NCBI RefSeq assembly: GCF_049800915.1
Contig: NZ_JBNAFY010000003.1
Span: 62,001 to 126,000 of the forward strand
Length of the DNA stretch: 64,000 nt
Source of the DNA: Amaricoccus macauensis_A
Lineage (GTDB): Bacteria; Pseudomonadota; Alphaproteobacteria; Rhodobacterales; Rhodobacteraceae
Direction of reading: 5' to 3'
A program made the position numbers and the translations under genes. Below the pieces are notes generated by a model, which ran no database searches, was not told where the DNA came from, and saw only the letters and a program-made list of their open reading frames with translations. Within the stretch, counting starts at the first letter, position 1. Each line of letters begins with the position of its first letter. Of this stretch, positions 20,292 to 30,001 are shown one piece after another.

Positions 20292-21341
20292 GTGCCGACC
20301 ATCTACGATGTCGCGAAAAAGGCCGGCGTATCGCCGAAGACCGTCTCGCGCGTCCTCAATGGCGATGCACCGGTCAACGAGAAGACCCGCTCGAAGGTTT
20401 CGGACGCGATCGCGCAACTCGGCTATGTCCCGTCCCAGGCCGCGCGCATGATGCGCTCATCCCGGTCTGGGCTTATCGGTCTGATAACAGGCGCAATTTC
20501 CACCTCACCGCATGGAAACGAACCCGGCGGCCTGCCCGACATGCTGATCGTTCAGGCAATCCAGCGCGAGATGTCCGCGCGCGGCAAGATCCTGATGATC
20601 GCCGATACGGGTGGCTCTTCTTCCACCGTGCCGATGCTGGCCGCGACCTTTGCACAGCACAGGGTCGAGGGGCTCATCTATGTCGCCGACCATCACCGGG
20701 AGGTGGATCTGGATCTCGGCGGCGCGAATTGCCCGGTTCTGCTGACAAACTGCTACGACAGCCAAGGCACGAACTGCGTTCTGCCGGATGACACCACCGG
20801 CCAGGCGGCTCTGGTTTCGCGGCTGATCGAAGCCGGGCATCGGCGGATCGGCTTCCTGACGCTCGATCAGGCCATGTCCGCGGGCCGGCTGCGTCTCGAA
20901 GGCTACAAGTCCGCGCTGTCACAGGCCAAAATCCCGCATGACCCCGCGCTTGTCGCAGCGGGTCACGCCATCGGCCTCGAAATGCAGGGTGAAACACTGA
21001 CCAAGGCGCTGGAGCAACTGCTCGCGCTCGACCAGCCTCCAAGCGTGATCTGCTGCGGCAATGACGAGATGGCGATGCGGGTCTATGGCCTGCTCCGCAG
21101 CCGGGGCCTTCGCGTGCCTGAAGACATTTCTGTCGCCGGCTACGACAACCACCGCGGCATCGCCGAAATGCTGCATCCTCATCTCACGACCGTCGAGCTG
21201 CCCTATGTCGAAATGGGGCAACGGTCCGCTGAATGGCTTCTGGAATTGATCGGGGGCACCCCCCCTGCAACCCCCAGCCCCCTGCTCGTGCAGGGACCGG
21301 TGGTCTGGCGATCATCGGTGACGGCGCTCGACAAGACCTGA
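20292..21341 (+). CDS. LacI-family transcriptional regulator of sugar operon 2
   Basis: 349 residues. HTH and hinge (PTIYDVAKKAGVSPKTVSRVLNGDAPVNE, residues 2-30; YVPSQAARMMRSSR) and a sugar-binding sensor domain. The start is a GTG with an AAGGAG site. It heads an operon of binding protein, two permeases, glycosidase and ATPase (21368-26736), all the same strand with short gaps. Tandem operators lie directly upstream, so autorepression of the whole operon is likely. Confidence 0.93.
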   Translation: MPTIYDVAKKAGVSPKTVSRVLNGDAPVNEKTRSKVSDAIAQLGYVPSQAARMMRSSRSGLIGLITGAISTSPHGNEPGGLPDMLIVQAIQREMSARGKILMIADTGGSSSTVPMLAATFAQHRVEGLIYVADHHREVDLDLGGANCPVLLTNCYDSQGTNCVLPDDTTGQAALVSRLIEAGHRRIGFLTLDQAMSAGRLRLEGYKSALSQAKIPHDPALVAAGHAIGLEMQGETLTKALEQLLALDQPPSVICCGNDEMAMRVYGLLRSRGLRVPEDISVAGYDNHRGIAEMLHPHLTTVELPYVEMGQRSAEWLLELIGGTPPATPSPLLVQGPVVWRSSVTALDKT

Positions 21342-21367
21342 CACTTATCAAACGGGAGGAGAGAACC

Positions 21368-22636
21368 ATGAAATGGACGAAACGAACCCTTGGCGCATTG
21401 GCCGCCACCACAGCCCTGGCCGGCATGGCCAGTGCCCAGACCGAACTGTCGCTGTGGTATCACGGCGCCGGCAACGAGGTGGAAAGCCGCATCCTCAATG
21501 GCATCATCGAGGATTTCAACGCCGCGCAGGATGACTGGGCAGTCAGCGTCGAAAGCTTCCCGCAGGAGAGCTACAACGACTCCGTGGTCGCTGCGGCGCT
21601 GGCGAACAACCTGCCCTGCATCCTCGACGTCGACGGCCCCGTAATGCCGAATTGGGCCTGGGCCGGATACCTCCAGCCGCTGCCGATCAGTGAAGACGCC
21701 ATCGAAGGCCACCTGGACGCCACGATCGGCCGCTGGAATGACGAGATCTACTCGGTCGGCCTCTGGGACGCAGCCGTGGCGCTCTATGCCCGCCAATCCA
21801 CATTGGACGAATTGGGCCTGCGCAAGCCGACGCTGGATGACCCCTGGAACAAGGAAGAGTTCATGGCCGCGCTCGACGCCGCCAAGGACACGGGCAATTA
21901 CGACTACCCACTGGACCTCGGCACCGCCTGGACCGGCGAATGGTATCCCTATGCCTTCTCGCCCTTCCTTCAGAGCTTTGGCGGCGACATTGTGGATCGC
22001 TCGACCTATGACACTGCCGACGGCATGCTGAACGGCGACGCGGCCATCGAATTCGGCGAATGGTGGCAGTCGCTCTTCGAAGAGGGCTATGCTCCCGGCA
22101 CCAGCCAGGACCCGGCAGACCGCGATTCCGGTTTCATCGAAGGCAAATACGCGTTCTCGTGGAATGGCAACTGGGCCGCAGCCAACACGCTGGCGAACGT
22201 CGAAAACCCGGACGACGTGCTCTTCCTGCCCGCTCCCGATTTCGGCAACGGCCCGATCATCGGCGCGGCATCCTGGCAGTTCGGCGTGTCCAGTGCGTGC
22301 GAGAACCCCGAGGGTGCGGCCGCCTTCGCGGAGCACGCGCTTCAGGACAAATACCTCGCGGCATTCTCCGACGGCATCGGCCTGATCCCTGCGTCCAGGG
22401 AAGCGGCTGAAATGACGGAGAGCTATGCCGAAGGCGGCCCGTTGGCGGTATTCTTCGACCTCTCGGAACAGCAGGCGCTCGTTCGCCCCGTGAGCCCGGG
22501 CTATGTGGTCGCCGCAACGGTCTTCGAGAAGGCCTTGTCCGACATCGCCAACGGCGCGGACGTGGCAGATGCACTCGATGCCGCGGTTGACGAGATCGAC
22601 GACGATATCGAGGCCAACCAGGGCTACGGTCACTGA
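21368..22636 (+). CDS. Sugar ABC transporter substrate-binding protein
   Basis: 422 residues, signal peptide MKWTKRTLGALAATTALAGMASAQ (cleavage after ASA or AQ). Family-1 solute-binding protein with the usual ELSLWYHG start of the mature lobe. The frame is open back to 21233, but the ATG at 21368 has a GGGAGGAG ribosome site and begins the signal peptide. Ligand is unknown; the operon's beta-propeller glycosidase suggests an oligosaccharide. Confidence 0.92.
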   Translation: MKWTKRTLGALAATTALAGMASAQTELSLWYHGAGNEVESRILNGIIEDFNAAQDDWAVSVESFPQESYNDSVVAAALANNLPCILDVDGPVMPNWAWAGYLQPLPISEDAIEGHLDATIGRWNDEIYSVGLWDAAVALYARQSTLDELGLRKPTLDDPWNKEEFMAALDAAKDTGNYDYPLDLGTAWTGEWYPYAFSPFLQSFGGDIVDRSTYDTADGMLNGDAAIEFGEWWQSLFEEGYAPGTSQDPADRDSGFIEGKYAFSWNGNWAAANTLANVENPDDVLFLPAPDFGNGPIIGAASWQFGVSSACENPEGAAAFAEHALQDKYLAAFSDGIGLIPASREAAEMTESYAEGGPLAVFFDLSEQQALVRPVSPGYVVAATVFEKALSDIANGADVADALDAAVDEIDDDIEANQGYGH

Positions 22637-22686
22637 ACTCACGCGGGGGCCGCGGCGCGGTCCCCACCAGACCCCGAGGGACTGTC

Positions 22687-23757
22687 ATGTCTATCAAGCT
22701 GACACGGTCGAACCGTGCCGGGTGGCTTTTTGCGCTTCCGGGCTTCTCGCTCCTCTTTCTGTTCATCATCGTGCCGTTCTTCTTCGCCTTCTGGCTTTCG
22801 CTGACGAACCAGCGCCTTGTCTCGCCCAATCCGACCGAATTCATCGGCTTGAAGAACTACACCGAGCTTCTGAGCGTATCCGTCATCACGCTGGAGCCGG
22901 AGCGCGACGCGGCTGGCGAGGTGATCCGGGATAAGGATGGCGCCTTGAAGTATCCGCGCGTCCGCAGCATCACCCGCTCCGACGATTTTCCACAGTATCG
23001 CGGGATGCGCGAATGGTTTCGCTGGCACTGGGGGGACACTGCCAAGGTGGTGATCGCGTCGGATGTCGTGTTCATGAAGGCCCTGGTAAACACGCTGGCC
23101 TTCGCGCTTTTCATCGTGCCCGTGCAGGGCGGTGGTGCGCTGCTGCTGGCCTTGCTGATCAACCAGAAACTGCGCGGCATCAATGCCTACAGGACGATCT
23201 ACTTCATGCCGGTCGTCATCTCCATCGTGGTGATATCGCTGCTCTGGCGGTTCATCTACTCGGGCGATGACGGTCTTCTTAACAACATCCTTGCAGGCCT
23301 GACCTTTGGCGCATTCGAGCCGATCGATTGGCTGGGCCGGACGGACACCGCGCTGGGTGCGATCATCGGCATGTCAGCCTGGCAGGGCATGGGCTTTCAC
23401 ATGGTGATCTGGCTCGCCGGGCTACAGTCGATCTCGCCCACGCTCTACGAGGCAGCTGCCATTGAGGGCGCCAGCAAATGGCAGACCTTTCGCTACGTGA
23501 CATGGCCGGGGCTCAGGAACACCGCGATCCTCGTGCTAATCGTCATCACAATGCAGTCCTTCGCGGTTTTCGCCCAGATCGACGTGATGACCAACGGCGG
23601 CCCGCTCGATTCAACGCAGACGCTGGTCTTCCAGACCGTCGAACGCGGCTACGGCAAGCAGGACATCTCGGGAGGTGCGACCATCTCGGTCATCCTGTTC
23701 CTCATGGTCCTGATGATCTCGGCCCTGCAGGGGTATCTGACCCGGGAGCGCAAATAA
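22687..23757 (+). CDS. Sugar ABC transporter permease (MalF type, with periplasmic insert)
   Basis: 356 residues. First helix about 13-34; then a charged stretch of about 60 residues (about 60-118, rich in Arg, Asp, Glu) lies before the next helix, longer than in most CUT1 permeases. The EAA loop reads EAAAIEGASKWQTFRYVTWPGL. Its stop codon overlaps the next permease start (TAATG), so the two subunits are coupled. Confidence 0.9.
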   Translation: MSIKLTRSNRAGWLFALPGFSLLFLFIIVPFFFAFWLSLTNQRLVSPNPTEFIGLKNYTELLSVSVITLEPERDAAGEVIRDKDGALKYPRVRSITRSDDFPQYRGMREWFRWHWGDTAKVVIASDVVFMKALVNTLAFALFIVPVQGGGALLLALLINQKLRGINAYRTIYFMPVVISIVVISLLWRFIYSGDDGLLNNILAGLTFGAFEPIDWLGRTDTALGAIIGMSAWQGMGFHMVIWLAGLQSISPTLYEAAAIEGASKWQTFRYVTWPGLRNTAILVLIVITMQSFAVFAQIDVMTNGGPLDSTQTLVFQTVERGYGKQDISGGATISVILFLMVLMISALQGYLTRERK

Positions 23758-24638
23758 TGGCCCTCGTCACTTCCGACAATCGCGGCCTCAGGCTTGCGGC
23801 GCGCTATGCGACGCTATCGCTCGTGGCGTTGATCTTCCTCTTCCCACTGGTCTTCATGGTGGTCTCAAGCCTCAAGCCTGACCAGCAACTCCTGGCCGAC
23901 ACGTCGAGCATCCGCGCCTTCCTGCCGGTGGGCGACATCAGCCTCGATAACTATTACAAGGCGTTCGAACGCGCCCCCATCGGGCTCTTCATGATGAATT
24001 CGGTGGGCATCACCATCGTCACCGTGTTGCTTTCGATACTGCTCTGCTCGCTGGCGGCCTTCTCCTTCGTCTTTCTGGAGTGGACCGGCCGCAACATCCT
24101 GTTGAGCGTCATCGTCGCCACCCTCATCATCCCGTTCGAGACCATCGCGGTGCCGCTTCTGCTCTTCGTGTCGAAACTCCCCTGGATCGGCTGGGAAGGT
24201 CTGGAATGGGGCTGGCTGAACACCTACAGGGTGCAGGTCATCCCTTGGATCGTGGATGCGCTGACGATCTTTCTCTTCGTGCAATTCTTCAAGGACCTGC
24301 CGCGCGAACTCATCGAAGCCGCCCGTGTCGAAGGCGCGAGCTGGTTCACGATCTACCGCAGGATCGTCATGCCCCTTTCGGGTCCGGTTCTGGCAACCGC
24401 GGCCATCCTGAAATCGCTGAAGATGTACAACGAACAATACCTCTGGCCGCTGATCGTGGTTCAGGACGAGGCCCATCGCCCCGTCATGGTGGGCTTGGGC
24501 TACTTCTTCCAGCTGCAGATCGCCTGGGGCGAGGTCATGGCCTACCTCACGCTGATCTCCGTGCCGGTCATCGGCTTCTATCTTGTCATGCAACGCGCCT
24601 TCATCTCGTCGATCGCATCGACCGGCGTGAAGGGCTAA
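23757..24638 (+). CDS. Sugar ABC transporter permease (MalG type)
   Basis: 293 residues, six predicted helices; EAA loop EAARVEGASWFTIYRRIVMPLSGP. The ATG at 23757 shares its A with the stop codon of the preceding permease; a much longer open frame upstream is only overlap with that gene. Forms the heterodimeric channel with the MalF-type protein and docks on the ATPase at 25651. Confidence 0.92.
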   Translation: MALVTSDNRGLRLAARYATLSLVALIFLFPLVFMVVSSLKPDQQLLADTSSIRAFLPVGDISLDNYYKAFERAPIGLFMMNSVGITIVTVLLSILLCSLAAFSFVFLEWTGRNILLSVIVATLIIPFETIAVPLLLFVSKLPWIGWEGLEWGWLNTYRVQVIPWIVDALTIFLFVQFFKDLPRELIEAARVEGASWFTIYRRIVMPLSGPVLATAAILKSLKMYNEQYLWPLIVVQDEAHRPVMVGLGYFFQLQIAWGEVMAYLTLISVPVIGFYLVMQRAFISSIASTGVKG

Positions 24639-24649
24639 GGACGAAACAC

Positions 24650-25645
24650 ATGGTTATTGCACTCGAGAACGACTGGATCTGGGACAGTTGGTATGCCCAT
24701 GACGGCGAGCGTTGGCACGGGTATTTCCTGAAAGCCCCCAAGAGCCTGATCAACCCGGAACTTCGCCACTTCAATGTCAAGCAGGGCCATGCCACGAGTG
24801 AGGATCTGGTCAACTGGGAGCATAAGGGCACCTGCTTTGAACCCGCGCAGACGAAAGCCTGGGACAATTTCACCACCTGGACCGGGTCGGTCGTTCGGGA
24901 CGACGCCGGTCTCTGGCACCTGTTCTACACCGGCACGTCCAAGGCCCAGGAAGGGCTCTACCAGCGGATCGGTCATGCCACTTCCACCGACATGCACAAC
25001 TGGGAACGCGTCGGCGACGGGCTCTGTCTAGACCTGACCGGACCGAATGCGGCGCACTACGAGGCCGATCATATGGTGGGCTTCTGGCACGACCGCGCCA
25101 TGCGCGACCCATGGGTGATGCGCGACCCGGACGGCGACGGCTGGTTGATGTATTTCACCGCCCGCGCCCCAGGCATCGAAGAGCCCAATGCCGGCGGAGC
25201 CATCGGTTTCGCGACCTCGCCCGATCTGCGGAACTGGACCCTGCAACCGCCGGTCTTCATCGGAGGTTTCGGGCAGTTGGAAGTGCCACAGGTCTTCGAG
25301 CACGAAGGACGCTGGTTCTGCCTCTTCTGCACCGCCGCCGAGCACTTCTCGAAGGCGCAGGCCGAGGAAGCACCCTCCGGCCCCGTGACAGGCAACCACT
25401 ATCTGATCGGGGAAAGCCCGCGCGGTCCATGGAAGATCGCACCCGGACCATTCCTTGACGGCGCCCTGCCCTGCTACCGCTACGCGGCGCGGATCGTCGA
25501 CACCGGCGAGAGTCTTGTGATCCTCGGCTTCAACGACCATGCGCCAGACGGGGTCTTCGGTGGCTACGTCCTGGACCCCGCCCCCGTCACCATGGACGAG
25601 AACGGCTACCTCCGCGTGGAGCGGCCTCTGGAAGCTGCGGAGTAG
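24650..25645 (+). CDS. Five-bladed beta-propeller glycosidase (GH32/43/68-like)
   Basis: 331 residues, no signal peptide. The WIWDSWY start carries an Asp (residue 12) in the position of the GH32/68/43 nucleophile; the RDPWV motif near residue 148 matches the conserved RDP of these clans; a Glu in QLEVPQVFE may be the acid/base. Repeated GxATSxDLxxW blades (HATSEDLVNW, HATSTDMHNW, FATSPDLRNW) are clear. Family assignment within the beta-propeller group is uncertain. It lies between permease and ATPase in a LacI-controlled operon, so it likely cleaves the imported sugar in the cytoplasm, perhaps a fructoside. Confidence 0.7.
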   Translation: MVIALENDWIWDSWYAHDGERWHGYFLKAPKSLINPELRHFNVKQGHATSEDLVNWEHKGTCFEPAQTKAWDNFTTWTGSVVRDDAGLWHLFYTGTSKAQEGLYQRIGHATSTDMHNWERVGDGLCLDLTGPNAAHYEADHMVGFWHDRAMRDPWVMRDPDGDGWLMYFTARAPGIEEPNAGGAIGFATSPDLRNWTLQPPVFIGGFGQLEVPQVFEHEGRWFCLFCTAAEHFSKAQAEEAPSGPVTGNHYLIGESPRGPWKIAPGPFLDGALPCYRYAARIVDTGESLVILGFNDHAPDGVFGGYVLDPAPVTMDENGYLRVERPLEAAE

Positions 25646-25650
25646 AGACA

Positions 25651-26736
<1,086 letters not shown>

Positions 26737-26914
26737 CCCGTCCCCGGTCGATTGACCGGCGAAGCGCCTGGGCCCGCTTCATGTGCGCGGTCTCCGGCGG
26801 AGCATGGGCGTGCGTTTGCACGCTCACGCGTCATCACACCGCAAGCACCTTTGCGCCACTCGAGGAAGTAGCGCCAAATCCCTTTGCCGGGTCCAACCAT
26901 GTCATTGATTTCGT
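26737..26914. other. Non-coding gap with two hairpins after sugar operon 2
   Basis: Hairpin CCGGTC-GATT-GACCGG at 26744-26759 lies eight bases past the ATPase stop; a second, GCGTGC-GTTT-GCACGC, is at 26808-26823. Neither is followed by a T-run, so they are weak terminator candidates. Nothing else was seen before the tRNA. Confidence 0.4.
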
Positions 26915-26991
26915 TGGTAGCGGAGGAGGGACTTGAACCCCCGACACGCGGATTATGATTCCGCTGCTCTAACCACCTGAGCTACTCCGCC
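26915..26991 (-). tRNA. tRNA-Met (CAT), elongator type
   Basis: 77 bases including an encoded CCA end. Read on the minus strand: acceptor GGCGGAG pairs with CTCCGCT (one G-T pair); D-arm GCTCAGGTGGTTAGAGC; anticodon stem GCGGA/TCCGC with loop ATCATAA giving anticodon CAT; T-arm with GTTCAAG loop. The acceptor pairs at position 1, unlike initiator tRNA, so this is the elongator. An intact tRNA with no attachment-site duplication seen nearby. Confidence 0.93.
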
Positions 26992-27103
26992 AACGAGGGC
27001 GGTCTATACGCAGGCGGCTGATGGCCGTCAAGGCCGCTTCTGTCTCCAAAATGGAGCGCTTGCGCAAAAAATCACTCTAGCGATCAGCGAGCGCGCCAAC
27101 CGC

Positions 27104-28852
27104 CTAGCGTCCGCGGTTGGAGATCCAGCGACACTGGTAGGGCGCGAACGTGACGACGCCATTTGCCGCATGAAACGCCTCGCCCGAAAGCAGATCGATC
27201 CACTTCTCGCCGGAGATCAGGTTGATCGCCACAACCGGGATCTCGACCGTTTCGTTCGTGACATTGTGAAGCGCAAAGATCGACTGGTCCCGCTCCCTGC
27301 TCTGGCGCCAGAACCCGAAGATCTGCTCGCCCAGGTGCATGGTGAACTGGGTCGCGTTCGGGTGAAATGCCGGCTGCTTGCAACGAATGGCGAGCCGTCT
27401 CTTCATCTCCGCAAGCACCTGGGCGTGAACGGTCCCCGGATCGTTGAGTTGGGCTTGAAGTGCGGAATACTCCCAGCGATGCCGGTTGATGGCCCGGTTC
27501 GCTCCCGTCCGCTCCACCCCCTCGAGATCGTTGCGTGTCGCGAGCAGGGAGTGGATATAGAATGCCGGAATACCCTCGAGCGCCATCACGATGGTCTGGC
27601 TGCTCAGGAATCGCGCGATCTGATATTCGTCCTCGCCCTTGAGCGTGCCTTTCATGGCGTCGAAAAAGGTCACGTTGAGCTCATAGGGTTTCTGCCCCCC
27701 GTCGGGCATGGCCCGCATGCTCACAAGCCCCCCGAACGACCGAACCGCGCCGATCACATCCGCAAGCTCCTCATCGCTCAGAAGCCCTTCGGCCCCACGC
27801 ACGCCGATCCCGTCATGAGAGGCGGAGAAGTTGAGATAGGCACAGCCCAACTGGGCTGGCGGCATTCCCATCTGCCATTCGTTGAGATGCTTTGCGGTTC
27901 CGGACAGAAGGGCATGCAGAATCAGCGGCGGCAGCGAGAAATTGTAGATCGCGTGCGCTTCGTTGCGATTGCCGAAATAGGAGAGATTCTCGGCATTGGG
28001 CACGTTTGTCTCGGTAAGCAGCACCATCGGCTCTACCGCATAGTCGAAGAGCACTCGCATCAGCCTGACGATGGCATGGGTCTGCGGCAGGTGGATGCAG
28101 GAACTGCCGATCTCCTTCCAGATGAAAGCGACCGCATCGAGGCGGATGATCCGAACGCCCTGGTCGATGTGAAGCCGCATGACGCGTAGAAATTCGAGCA
28201 GAACCTCGGGGTTGCTGAAATCGAGATCGACCTGATCATGGCTGAACGTACACCACACATGTCGCGGACCGTTCGCCGTCTGCACTTCGCGTAGGAGCGG
28301 ACTTGTGCGCGGACGCACGACGCTCGAGAGGTCTTCCTGCGGATCGGCCTCGAAGAAGAACTTGTCGAAGGGTTCGTGACCCTGGAGATACTCATTGAAC
28401 CATACGCTCTGGCTCGAGACGTGGTTCAGCACGAGATCCGACATCAGCTTGAATTCTTCGGCGATCCGGCTGATGTCCGACCAACTCCCCAAGCTGCCGT
28501 TGACCGCGCGGTAATCTGTCACCGCAAAACCGTCATCGGAGGTAAAGGGAAAGAAGGGGAGGATATGGACCGCGTTCACCGCGCCCTTTAGATACGTCTC
28601 GAGGAAATGGCGCAACAGATCCAGCGGCTTATGCGAACCATCCACGATAGAATTGCCGTAAGTGATGACCAGCGCGTCGCGCTCTGACCAGAGCGAGCCG
28701 CCCGGCGGTCGCGCACGGCTGCGCGGCTTGGTCTCCTCAGGCCAAAAAGCCTCGACAACAGCCGCAGTCAGTTCCGCAGGATCCTTGTCCGGATAGATCG
28801 AAGCCAGAAGCGTTGAAACTTTCAGCCGAAGTGACGAATTGATTGAGGCCAC
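27104..28852 (-). CDS. GH13_18 glycoside phosphorylase (likely glucosylglycerate phosphorylase)
   Basis: 582 residues, sucrose-phosphorylase-like alpha-amylase fold. Catalytic residues by motif: nucleophile D239 in RIIRLDAVAFIWKE, acid/base E281 in LLTETNVPN, transition-state Asp347 in SASHDGIG. Subfamily GH13_18 includes sucrose phosphorylase, glucosylglycerol phosphorylase and glucosylglycerate phosphorylase. Divergently encoded GpgS-like and phosphatase genes favour glucosylglycerate as substrate: phosphorolysis would give glucose-1-phosphate and glycerate, recycling the solute. A sucrose phosphorylase role cannot be excluded. Confidence 0.8.
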   Translation of the reverse strand: MASINSSLRLKVSTLLASIYPDKDPAELTAAVVEAFWPEETKPRSRARPPGGSLWSERDALVITYGNSIVDGSHKPLDLLRHFLETYLKGAVNAVHILPFFPFTSDDGFAVTDYRAVNGSLGSWSDISRIAEEFKLMSDLVLNHVSSQSVWFNEYLQGHEPFDKFFFEADPQEDLSSVVRPRTSPLLREVQTANGPRHVWCTFSHDQVDLDFSNPEVLLEFLRVMRLHIDQGVRIIRLDAVAFIWKEIGSSCIHLPQTHAIVRLMRVLFDYAVEPMVLLTETNVPNAENLSYFGNRNEAHAIYNFSLPPLILHALLSGTAKHLNEWQMGMPPAQLGCAYLNFSASHDGIGVRGAEGLLSDEELADVIGAVRSFGGLVSMRAMPDGGQKPYELNVTFFDAMKGTLKGEDEYQIARFLSSQTIVMALEGIPAFYIHSLLATRNDLEGVERTGANRAINRHRWEYSALQAQLNDPGTVHAQVLAEMKRRLAIRCKQPAFHPNATQFTMHLGEQIFGFWRQSRERDQSIFALHNVTNETVEIPVVAINLISGEKWIDLLSGEAFHAANGVVTFAPYQCRWISNRGR

Positions 28853-29152
28853 TTTGGGGAACTCGCAAGCTGCATCATAATTGCCTCACATCCTTTCCCC
28901 TGTTGCCGCGCTTGGCAAGGCGAGCATTTAAGATTTGTGAAGACGCACCCGGTTTGCTGCGTTCAGTGCACTCTGTGGGCAGTCGCGGGTCAAAAACTGT
29001 TCAGTGGCGGGAATGTCCAATGGAAGGATGGGTGCGCCCGACCGGCCAGGTAATTGCGGTTTGACAAGCAGCCCGCGTTCGTTAGCGTCGCGGCAAGCTT
29101 GGCCCGATCGGTCGGCTGCACGCATACCCCGACTACCGCGGACAGGCCCGCA
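28853..29152. promoter_or_regulatory. Divergent promoter region of the glucosylglycerate block
   Basis: 300 bases between the phosphorylase (minus) and the phosphatase (plus). A TTGACA at 29061-29066 is a candidate -35 for the plus-strand pair; no good -10 at 17 bases. No palindrome or ORF of note was seen. Confidence 0.35.
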
Positions 29153-29962
29153 ATGAATGCAAACTCCACCCGCACGTTCCCCATCGTGTTCTCCGACCTT
29201 GATGGGACCTTGCTTGATCACGCCACATACGACTACGCGCCCGCCAAACCGGCGCTGGCACGACTGAAGGAACTGAGTTGTCCTCTGGTGCTCGCTAGCA
29301 GCAAGACAGCGCCCGAAATGGCCGCCATTCGCTCCGAGATCGGGTTCGAACATTGCCCGGCAATCGTCGAAAACGGCGCAGGCGTCATGGCCCCCGGTCC
29401 GTTTGACCCACACGCGGATGCCAACTCCTACGACGAACTGAGAATGGCGCTTGATTCCATACCGGCGCAGCTAAGAGAGGGCTTTACGGGGTTCGGCGAC
29501 TGGAGCGCGGAGCAGGTCGCAGAACAAACCGGCCTATCCGTTGAAAAGGCACGGCTCGCGAAGGCGCGGCATTATTCTGAGCCCGGCCTTTGGCACGGCA
29601 CGGAGGCAGATGAGCGAAGTTTTCTTGGCGAACTCGCAGAGATGGGGATCTCGGCACGCCGGGGCGGGCGCTTTCTGACCTTGAGCTTCGGGGCAAGCAA
29701 GGCCGACAGGATGGAGCAAATCGCGGAAAGGCTTGCGGGCGAAGAGGTCGACAGGGTTGTCACGCTTGCGCTCGGAGATGCTCCAAACGACTTGGAAATG
29801 CTCGAACATGCCGATCGCGGCGTGATCGTCGCGAACCCGTCCGGAACGGGAATACCCCATCTCGCGGGTGAAGATGCCGGCCGGATCACTCGAACCGCAC
29901 TACATGGCCCGGCAGGTTGGAACGAAGCTGTATTTCGCTTTCTCGCGGAGATCGGCGCATGA
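29153..29962 (+). CDS. gpgP: Glucosyl-/mannosyl-3-phosphoglycerate phosphatase (HAD)
   Basis: 269 residues, HAD family of the mannosyl-3-phosphoglycerate phosphatase type. Motif I FSDLDGTLLD with D15 and D17, motif II ASSKT (S50, K51), a cap domain at about 85-180, motif III Lys in FGASKADR (K183), and motif IV GDAPND (208-213). It would remove phosphate from glucosyl-3-phosphoglycerate to give glucosylglycerate. The frame is open back to 29054, but the ATG at 29153 gives the normal N-terminus. Followed after 39 bases by the synthase gene. Confidence 0.82.
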   Translation: MNANSTRTFPIVFSDLDGTLLDHATYDYAPAKPALARLKELSCPLVLASSKTAPEMAAIRSEIGFEHCPAIVENGAGVMAPGPFDPHADANSYDELRMALDSIPAQLREGFTGFGDWSAEQVAEQTGLSVEKARLAKARHYSEPGLWHGTEADERSFLGELAEMGISARRGGRFLTLSFGASKADRMEQIAERLAGEEVDRVVTLALGDAPNDLEMLEHADRGVIVANPSGTGIPHLAGEDAGRITRTALHGPAGWNEAVFRFLAEIGA

Positions 29963-30001
29963 TCGCATCGCGGTCAAAAACTCATAAGGAAATTTTCGGG
30001 C

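Noticed and set aside
26915..26991. tRNA-Met as integration site of a genomic island
   Set aside because: No integrase and no direct repeat of the tRNA 3' end was seen nearby.
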